Positions 7,596 through 12,241 of a DNA stretch of 12,241 nucleotides are shown here, one piece after another. A program made the translations under genes and the position numbers. The notes under the pieces were generated by a model. It ran no database searches. It was not told where the DNA came from and was given only the letters and a program-made list of their open reading frames with translations. Within the stretch, counting starts at the first letter, position 1. Each line of letters opens with the position of its first letter. The DNA is from an uncultured Treponema sp. GTDB lineage: Bacteria; Spirochaetota; Spirochaetia; Treponematales; Treponemataceae. The stretch covers positions 1 through 12,241 of the forward strand of contig CAMVJE010000041.1 of the NCBI GenBank assembly GCA_947167745.1, in the 5' to 3' direction.

Positions 7596-8516
7596 CTATT
7601 TATTTTTTGCGAAGCGTGCCGTACGATAGGCTCTTGTGTCGGCCGATAAAGTCATTTGTTTTAGGGCAGAGTTTACATTGCTGATACGCTGGTCTGGAGA
7701 AGGATGGGTCTTATACATACCACTTGATTTTCCTGCCTGAGAAGCTTTGAGAAGAGAAAGCATATCCAGCATTGATTCGGGATTGTAGCCCGCACCAGCC
7801 ATAAGCTTGAGGGCGAGAGAATCCGCATCAAATTCCTGAGATTTTGAGTAACCGTTATTAACCAGTTCTGTAACAACGTCGCTTACCATGTCATTCATTG
7901 TGCTTGCAAGTTCGGCATCTTTTTTTGCGACAGAAACTGCCGCACTCGTTGCAGAAATGCCGGCCGCCGTCCATCGGCTCGTCTTAATTGCCTTGAGACT
8001 GTGCTGAAGCTGAATGTGAGCGATTTCATGAGCTATTACTCCGGCAAGAGAATCTTCGCTATTTGTACATGCCAAAAGTCCTCTAGTTATGAAGATATGA
8101 CCGCCACTTGTTGCAAATGCATTAACTTCGCCTGAATCAAGAATTTTTACATGGTAGCCGTTGTATAATTCAGGTTTATCAGAATTGATTACGATTGCAG
8201 CGCAAATTTTGTTGAGATAAGCTTCAGTCGTTGAAGCAGAATAAACTTTATAATTGCTGAGAATCGTTGCCGCAACCGCCCGCCCGATGTAATATTCGTT
8301 TTCGGGAGTAATTTCTTCCATTGCCTTAGAAACCGAAGCTCCGGCACTCAAGGCAGCCCCTGCTTCCCCGTAACCTGCCGCACTGGCTATTTGTCCTGCT
8401 GCAGAAAGAGCCCCTGTAAATCCGCTTGATGTCGCACAGGAAGTCAAAAAAAACAACATTTCACAAGCGACGATAAATGAAATTGCGATTCTAAATTTTG
8501 CCTTTTCAGTTTTCAT
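7596..8516 (-). CDS. M48-family zinc metalloprotease lipoprotein
   Basis: A 306-residue protease predicted to be anchored by lipid in the periplasm. The N terminus is basic then hydrophobic and ends in the lipobox LTSC, with Cys27 as lipidation site. About 30-65 is a small-residue segment rich in Ala and Gly, of the kind found in outer-membrane beta-barrel quality-control proteases such as BepA and LoiP. The zinc site HEIAH lies at 163-167, and the third ligand should be Glu228 in QEFDADSLAL. His271-Pro is the conserved H-P of the C-terminal part (KTHPSPDQRI). Length and motif spacing are normal for small M48B/C proteins, and all catalytic residues are present. A GAGGAG ribosome-binding site lies inside the last codons of the preceding SH3b gene, whose stop is separated from this ATG by one base, so the two are translationally coupled. 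Its substrate is not evident. Confidence 0.92.
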   Translation of the reverse strand: MKTEKAKFRIAISFIVACEMLFFLTSCATSSGFTGALSAAGQIASAAGYGEAGAALSAGASVSKAMEEITPENEYYIGRAVAATILSNYKVYSASTTEAYLNKICAAIVINSDKPELYNGYHVKILDSGEVNAFATSGGHIFITRGLLACTNSEDSLAGVIAHEIAHIQLQHSLKAIKTSRWTAAGISATSAAVSVAKKDAELASTMNDMVSDVVTELVNNGYSKSQEFDADSLALKLMAGAGYNPESMLDMLSLLKASQAGKSSGMYKTHPSPDQRISNVNSALKQMTLSADTRAYRTARFAKNK

Positions 8517-8517
8517 T

Positions 8518-9000
8518 TTACTCTCCTCTATTTAAGTGACCTTCGGTAACAAAAGAAGAAAGTTCCGAATCAGAGATGGTGATTTTTTCGACCCGATCAA
8601 CTTCCGCGTAGTTAAGATTTGTATTTGAAGACTTGAATGCTTTTTCGGCTGCTTCGGAAAATCCCTTTCCTGCGAGGGCAAGTTCGTTTGATGAAGCGTT
8701 CACCGAAGTGCTGCCTGATTTTGTGATTTTTTTGCTAGAGAGGCTTCCGTTTGGAATCCAGCCCGTAACCGAAGCATTTGATGAAAGTCTGACCCGTGAT
8801 TTTTTTGAATTGCTTTCAAGAACGATGAGAGCATCTCCGTAAGTGACCGTGGCGGTTTTTTTGGCGAAAAATCCCGTGCTGCTTTTCAGACTGCTAGATT
8901 TTACGGAAACATAAACCGTCGCATTCGGTTTGAATGAAGTGGCAAAAAGTGCGCATACAAAGAGCGTAGTGGCGCATAAAAGACAAATTATTTTTTTCAT
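8518..9000 (-). CDS. Secreted SH3b-like protein, first gene of the protease/cyclase operon
   Basis: A 160-residue exported protein. Residues 1-20 are a signal peptide (Lys-Lys, hydrophobic core, ALFA before Thr21). About 26-90 reads as a bacterial SH3 fold: an N-terminal strand after Val29-Val31, a YGDALIVLE strand pair (54-62), RVRL (69-72) and GWIPNGSL (80-87), which resembles the usual G-W-v-p/h end of the domain. A Ser/Thr-rich linker precedes a helical tail (105-160) containing VEKITISDSEL. No catalytic residues are visible; it may bind cell wall or act as a cofactor of the M48 protease. The open frame extends upstream to 9117, but that extension crosses the likely promoter and would bury the signal peptide, so the ATG at 9000 is preferred. 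There is no Shine-Dalgarno, and TACAAT lies nine bases upstream, suggesting a leaderless or near-leaderless mRNA. Confidence 0.82.
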   Translation of the reverse strand: MKKIICLLCATTLFVCALFATSFKPNATVYVSVKSSSLKSSTGFFAKKTATVTYGDALIVLESNSKKSRVRLSSNASVTGWIPNGSLSSKKITKSGSTSVNASSNELALAGKGFSEAAEKAFKSSNTNLNYAEVDRVEKITISDSELSSFVTEGHLNRGE

Positions 9001-9009
9001 AGCTTTTTC

Positions 9010-9038
9010 ATTGTACGACAGAAAAACAAAATTAGGAA
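9010..9038 (-). promoter_or_regulatory. Candidate promoter of the SH3b-M48-cyclase operon
   Basis: On the minus strand, TACAAT (plus coordinates 9010-9015) matches five of six -10 positions and lies nine bases from the ATG at 9000. A weak TTCCTA (9033-9038, three of six) is at 17-bp spacing. The predicted leader is at most about three bases, in keeping with the absence of a ribosome-binding site. Confidence 0.42.
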
Positions 9039-9048
9039 GGGGAAGAAC

Positions 9049-9071
9049 ATCATTGAAAAAATCATTGAAAA
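9049..9071. repeat. Two direct 11-bp repeats between divergent genes
   Basis: ATCATTGAAAA occurs at 9049-9059 and again at 9061-9071, a 12-bp period of about one helical turn. It lies between the divergent promoters of the SH3b operon and the antiporter gene, where a regulator could bind. The repeat is AT-rich and could be coincidental. Confidence 0.4.
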
Positions 9072-9110
9072 GCATCCAACTTACAGGAAAAAGAGAGATT
9101 AAAATTCCCA

Positions 9111-9139
9111 TTCTCATTTTTTTAGCAACACGCTATACT
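9111..9139 (+). promoter_or_regulatory. Candidate promoter of the antiporter gene; predicts a leaderless mRNA
   Basis: TTCTCA (9111-9116, four of six) and TATACT (9134-9139, five of six) are separated by 17 bp. Seven pyrimidines lie between the -10 and the ATG at 9147, so the transcript would start at or next to the start codon. No ribosome-binding site is present. Confidence 0.5.
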
Positions 9140-9146
9140 TTTTTTC

Positions 9147-10889
9147 ATGGAAAATCCTTTGTCTTCAATTTTGCCGTCAGCTTTTCACTTCATCTCACTG
9201 AACGGCTCCCAGCTCATGCTTTTAGTCGGAATCATGATGTTTTTCGGCTCATTTGGTGGCCGCATTTTTCAGAAATTAAAGATTCCCCAGGTCGTAGGCT
9301 ACATCGTAATAGGAATCATCATCGGAGTTTCGGGTTTTGCCGTTCTTGGGAAGGACACTGTGGCAGCCCTCAACCCGGTTTCTACGGCTTCACTCACTTT
9401 AATCGGCTTTCTTGTCGGTGCAGAACTAAAAATCGATGTAATTAAAAAATACGGAAAACAGTTCGTTGGAATTCTCATTGGTGAATCAATCACACCATTC
9501 TTTGTCGTGGGAATTTTAACTGGCACAGTCACATATCTTTTTACAAAGTCAATTGCACAGTCTCTTTCTTTCGGTCTCTTGCTAGGGGCAATTTGTGCCG
9601 CAACCGCTCCTGCAGCCACTACAGATGTTCTCAAAGAATACCGCACGAAAGGCCCCCTTACCACAACGATTTTGGGAATTGTCGCAATGGACGATGCAGT
9701 GGCCCTCATTCTCTATGCCATTGCCGCAACGATTTCAGCGCCTCTTCTGGGCGGTCACACGGTTTCATTTCTTTCACAGCTTGGCGCAATTGCCTATGAT
9801 ATTTTCGGCTCAGTCGCCCTGGGTCTGGCTTTCGGCTTCATACTGAATCAGATTATCAAAAACATCATGAACAATGACGGCCGGGTTTTGGGCTTTTCTT
9901 TGGGAACGCTATTCTTGTGCACAGGCCTCTGCAATGCCCTGGGACTGGACAATATTCTTTCCGCAATGTTCATCGGATTTTTCATGACGAATTTCGCTCA
10001 TCCGAAAACAAATGCGATGTTCAAGCTTGTCGAAAAATTTACACCGCCGATTTACGTACTTTTCTTCGTTACGGTGGGTGCAAAGCTTAATATCTGGATT
10101 GTAACACCCTTTATCGCCATCATTGCAATTCTTTATGTTGGCGGGCGCACCATCGGAAAAACAATTGGAAGCAGACTTGGAGCAAGAATCACTCACGCCC
10201 CGGAAAGCGTTCGCAAATATCTTCCATATTGCCTTTTAAGTCAGGCAGGTGTTGCAATCGGTTTGAGTATTGCTGCCGGAAACGATTTTCCTGACTCAGT
10301 CGGTCCGCAAATCATGCTCATCATCACGGCTACAACTTTCATAGTTCAGATTCTTGGACCAATCTGCGTAAAATATGGAGTCACAAAGGCTGGAGAAGTT
10401 GGGCTCAATGTCACCGCTGAAGATCTGATGAAAAACGCAAAGGTCAGCGACATCTCAATCAAAGGACAAGTCATCTGCTGGCCAGAGTCTTATACAATTG
10501 TCAACGACACAGATAGGGTTGGCAGAATAATCAGCAATTTCACCCATCACGAGAATATTAACTATGAAGTGCGTGGAAGCGAGGGTGAAAACAAAGGCAA
10601 ACTCATCGGGCAGATTTCAATCGAACACCTTAAAGAAGCCATGCAGATTGGTGAGATGGGCGAAAATCTTCTGGCAATGGATATCATGGAAAAGGCGAAA
10701 GTCACCTGCAAGCCGGAACTCTCACTCCCTGAGGCCTACCAGCTTTTCAGTGACTATGACACCGAAGCAATCTGCGTGATAAACGAGAAAAACGAACCTA
10801 TGGGAATGCTGGAGAAATTCGCCGTAGACCACTACATCCACTCGCGGATTGTGGAATTGGAGCACAAACTGGCAAAAATGGAAGCCTAG
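9147..10889 (+). CDS. CPA2-type cation/proton antiporter with C-terminal CBS-like regulatory tail
   Basis: A 580-residue inner-membrane protein predicted to exchange Na+ or K+ for H+. About residues 20-412 hold roughly a dozen hydrophobic segments. They include the conserved early block IPQVVGYIVIGIIIG (46-60), the unwound-helix type region TAPAATTDVLKE (153-164) and the paired ion-binding aspartates Asp182-Asp183 in GIVAMDDAVALI. After the membrane part, about 420-566 is cytosolic. Residues 508-560 (MDIMEK..., TEAICVINEKNEPMGML) look like a CBS half-module, and 422-506 may be a second, diverged or interrupted one. CBS modules often bind adenine nucleotides and gate transport, so the tail may link transport to nucleotide status. 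The Kef-type TrkA-N (RCK) domain is absent. The start at 9147 is the first ATG of the frame after a -10 element, without Shine-Dalgarno. It is divergent from the SH3b operon and overlaps the next gene by 4 bp. Ion specificity is unknown. Confidence 0.9.
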   Translation: MENPLSSILPSAFHFISLNGSQLMLLVGIMMFFGSFGGRIFQKLKIPQVVGYIVIGIIIGVSGFAVLGKDTVAALNPVSTASLTLIGFLVGAELKIDVIKKYGKQFVGILIGESITPFFVVGILTGTVTYLFTKSIAQSLSFGLLLGAICAATAPAATTDVLKEYRTKGPLTTTILGIVAMDDAVALILYAIAATISAPLLGGHTVSFLSQLGAIAYDIFGSVALGLAFGFILNQIIKNIMNNDGRVLGFSLGTLFLCTGLCNALGLDNILSAMFIGFFMTNFAHPKTNAMFKLVEKFTPPIYVLFFVTVGAKLNIWIVTPFIAIIAILYVGGRTIGKTIGSRLGARITHAPESVRKYLPYCLLSQAGVAIGLSIAAGNDFPDSVGPQIMLIITATTFIVQILGPICVKYGVTKAGEVGLNVTAEDLMKNAKVSDISIKGQVICWPESYTIVNDTDRVGRIISNFTHHENINYEVRGSEGENKGKLIGQISIEHLKEAMQIGEMGENLLAMDIMEKAKVTCKPELSLPEAYQLFSDYDTEAICVINEKNEPMGMLEKFAVDHYIHSRIVELEHKLAKMEA

Positions 10890-11458
10890 CAAGTCTCCAA
10901 AGCTTCTATAATTTTATCCATATTTTCCTGCTTTGTTGCAATGTGTTCCAGTTTGACTTCTACATCACACAAGTCCCTGTAGATTTTCTGGCGTTCTTCG
11001 TAAAAATCATGGAAAATCGCACGGACTTCCTGCACATTTTTTGGATTCTTATTTGCAATATAGGCCGGCAGATTTTTCATTAAGCCACCTGAATCGTACT
11101 TGATTTCCCAGATGATTCGGTTTGCGGCTGTTTTTTCGTCTGCATTCAGAAAGATAAATTTTCCGATTTTATGCAATGCTTTAAGGGCCGATGGATTGTT
11201 ACAGATTCCGCCGCCAGTAGCAATCACAGCGTTCTGCTCAGATGTCAGCTTTTCTGCCAGCTTATTACAGGCTTCTTCTTCGGCTTTTAAAAAAGCATCT
11301 TTTCCCTGTTCTGTATAAATCTCTCTGGGCGTCTTTCCTGTTAAAGCAAATACTTCATCATCAGTATCAAAAAAAGGACAGTTATAGAACTTTGACAGCA
11401 TTTTGCCTTGCGTTGACTTTCCACAATGCTTGATTCCCAAAAGAATTATTGAACTCAT
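10886..11458 (-). CDS. Shikimate-kinase-like P-loop kinase with altered substrate site
   Basis: A 190-residue cytosolic protein with the size and order of motifs of the shikimate kinase (AroK/AroL) family, which phosphorylates shikimate with ATP. The Walker A loop is GIKHCGKST (8-16). DTDD (31-34) supplies the Asp that in shikimate kinase contacts the substrate and Mg. TGGG lies at 81-84, and Arg156 (EERQKIY) matches a conserved C-terminal Arg. Two family hallmarks are missing. The substrate-binding Arg of the usual F-R-x-x-E motif is Leu57 (AFLKAE), and the lid RPLL segment is replaced by a longer stretch around 121-145. It may therefore act on another small molecule or be a weak shikimate kinase. 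The start is fixed because the Walker loop begins at residue 8. There is no Shine-Dalgarno; TATAAT lies seven bases upstream of the ATG. Confidence 0.85.
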   Translation of the reverse strand: MSSIILLGIKHCGKSTQGKMLSKFYNCPFFDTDDEVFALTGKTPREIYTEQGKDAFLKAEEEACNKLAEKLTSEQNAVIATGGGICNNPSALKALHKIGKFIFLNADEKTAANRIIWEIKYDSGGLMKNLPAYIANKNPKNVQEVRAIFHDFYEERQKIYRDLCDVEVKLEHIATKQENMDKIIEALETC

Positions 11459-11465
11459 GAAAATG

Positions 11466-11471
11466 ATTATA
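11466..11471 (-). promoter_or_regulatory. -10 element of the kinase gene; predicts a leaderless mRNA
   Basis: A perfect TATAAT on the minus strand lies seven bases before the ATG at 11458. No good -35 is found at 16-18 bp, where the DNA is shared with the divergent promoter at 11493. The spacing places the start site at or beside the ATG. Confidence 0.5.
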
Positions 11472-11492
11472 GTTATTCCAATAAAAAAATGA

Positions 11493-11498
11493 TAGAAT
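11493..11498 (+). promoter_or_regulatory. -10 element of the PrsW-like gene; predicts a leaderless mRNA
   Basis: TAGAAT (five of six matches) lies seven bases before the ATG at 11506. The -35 is poor. An alternative ATG at 11497 overlaps this -10 and is therefore unlikely to be transcribed if the promoter is real. Confidence 0.45.
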
Positions 11499-11505
11499 GT
11501 TTTTC

Positions 11506-12186
11506 ATGAATTTGTATGCACTTTTGGGAATTTCTTTTATCCCTGCCCTTTTGTTTTTTTGTCTTGCCATCATCCTTAATAAAAATTTGAAACTCATTCA
11601 TTGCGTATGGGCATTTATCCTTGCACTTTTTACAGTAATTCCAACATCCTTAATTCAGTTTTATGTACTCAGCCTGCCAATTTTTAACACAAGCACTTTT
11701 GCCGCTGTTATGATTACGGCAATTCTTTTCAACGGACTTATCGAAGAGTCAATGAAAATGCTCTTTATGTGCCTGATTCCTCAAAAAAAACAGATTTTAA
11801 GCACTTTTTTCTGCTGCGTAATCTTATACGGACTTACAATAGGCGGATTTGAATCAGTAATTTACATCATAAAAAAATTTCAGGAGATTCAGGGCCAAGG
11901 CGGTAAAGAAATTGTAGTACAACTTTTGCTGAATCGTATTTTCTCAGCCCAGGCAATTCATGTATTCTGCGCGGGTCTCACAGGTCTCTACATTTGGAAT
12001 TTCCGCCGTCAGAAAAAGAACATCATGCCCTTTATTTACGCAGTTCTCCTCCACGGCATCTACAATTTCTTCGCCAGTTTTGAATCAATCTATCACTGGC
12101 TGGCCATCGTTGCAATTCTCTTCGCGGCCGTAGAATGTAGAATTTTTTACCTTTCAACTATTGACAAAAGCAAGACTACAGAGTAG
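11506..12186 (+). CDS. PrsW-like glutamic intramembrane protease
   Basis: A 226-residue integral membrane protein with about seven or eight hydrophobic segments. Known family signatures appear in order: EESMK (80-84, the EExxK motif), FESVIY (115-120), His152 in the segment QAIHVFCAG, and LLHGIYNF (181-188). In PrsW-type (M82) and CPBP-related proteases these glutamates and histidines lie in membrane helices and form the active site; PrsW itself cleaves an anti-sigma factor in Bacillus. No anti-sigma factor or sigma gene is adjacent, so the substrate here is unknown. The ATG at 11506 is preferred over 11497 because of the promoter position; the three extra residues would not affect the fold. 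No Shine-Dalgarno is present. Its last codons contain the promoter of the downstream initiator tRNA. Confidence 0.85.
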   Translation: MNLYALLGISFIPALLFFCLAIILNKNLKLIHCVWAFILALFTVIPTSLIQFYVLSLPIFNTSTFAAVMITAILFNGLIEESMKMLFMCLIPQKKQILSTFFCCVILYGLTIGGFESVIYIIKKFQEIQGQGGKEIVVQLLLNRIFSAQAIHVFCAGLTGLYIWNFRRQKKNIMPFIYAVLLHGIYNFFASFESIYHWLAIVAILFAAVECRIFYLSTIDKSKTTE

Positions 12187-12189
12187 AAT
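12161..12189 (+). promoter_or_regulatory. Strong sigma70-type promoter for initiator tRNA-Met inside the PrsW-like gene
   Basis: A perfect TTGACA (12161-12166) and a TAGAAT (12184-12189, five of six) are separated by exactly 17 bp. The -35 lies in coding sequence, and the first three bases of the -10 are the protease TAG stop codon. Transcription would begin near 12196, nine bases before the tRNA 5' end. Confidence 0.85.
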
Positions 12190-12204
12190 ACACGAACATT
12201 GCGA

Positions 12205-12241
12205 CGCTGGGTAGAGCAGTTGGCAGCTCGTCGGGCTCATA
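12205..12241 (+). tRNA. Initiator tRNA-Met (CAU anticodon), 5' part
   Basis: The first 37 nucleotides are present; the rest lies beyond the window. Acceptor arm CGCTGGG (12205-12211), then T8-A9, D stem GAGC/GCTC around AGTTGGCA, then TCGGG of the anticodon stem (12231-12235) and loop CTCATA with anticodon CAT at 12238-12240. The three consecutive G residues at positions 29-31 and C at position 1 are hallmarks of initiator rather than elongator tRNA-Met. The C1-A72 mismatch and the 3' half of the stems cannot be checked here. Confidence 0.94.

Noticed and set aside
9001..9117. 39-residue N-terminal extension of the SH3b protein
   Set aside because: The extension would place a good signal peptide internally and overlaps the likely promoter; the ATG at 9000 fits the export signal.
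9299..9709. 136-codon minus-strand frame inside the antiporter gene
   Set aside because: It is antisense to conserved antiporter helices, with no supporting start signals.

Overview
The window looks like chromosome from a host-associated Treponema or close relative. Three things point that way: moderately AT-rich coding sequence, a pyruvate:ferredoxin oxidoreductase start typical of a fermentative anaerobe, and envelope proteins of treponemal style (a soluble-lytic-transglycosylase lipoprotein, a LysM protein with an Hsp70-like head, a CHASE2 cyclase). The genus is inferred from protein style and not proven. No mobile element, phage gene or CRISPR array was seen; this is core-type chromosome.

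Layout. Positions 1-310 (minus) hold the first 103 codons of nifJ. A 226-bp AT-rich divergent spacer follows, with candidate promoters both ways and a hairpin in the nifJ leader. Next on the plus strand come a secreted YD-like repeat protein (537-1421) and a transmembrane protein with an N-terminal DnaK substrate-binding-like domain and a C-terminal LysM domain (1469-3046), closed by a strong intrinsic terminator. The 3' arm of that terminator also carries the -35 of the next gene, a 771-residue lytic transglycosylase lipoprotein (3117-5432). A 103-bp convergent spacer (5433-5535) is packed with nested inverted repeats and looks like a small dispersed hairpin element.

From 9000 back to 5536 the minus strand carries a tight three-gene operon: a secreted SH3b-like protein, an M48 metalloprotease lipoprotein and a CHASE2 adenylate cyclase, with gaps of 1 and 8 bp. 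Divergent from it, on plus, is a CPA2-type cation/proton antiporter with a regulatory C-terminal tail (9147-10889). Its stop overlaps, in a shared CTAG, the stop of a convergent shikimate-kinase-like P-loop protein (10886-11458, minus). Divergent from that is a PrsW-like glutamic intramembrane protease (11506-12186). The window ends inside an initiator tRNA-Met (from 12205), whose near-consensus promoter lies in the last codons of the protease gene.

The most striking feature is in the gene starts. Five promoter-proximal genes (3117+, 9000-, 9147+, 11458-, 11506+) have no Shine-Dalgarno sequence and carry a TAnnnT-type -10 hexamer only 7-9 nt before the ATG, which predicts leaderless mRNAs. 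The other five genes (nifJ, 537, 1469, 8516, 7587) have clear purine-rich ribosome-binding sites.

Functionally the window mixes central anaerobic metabolism (nifJ), cell-wall remodelling and anchoring (LysM protein, lytic transglycosylase), envelope sensing and proteolysis (SH3b/M48/CHASE2 cyclase, PrsW-like protease), ion homeostasis and translation initiation.
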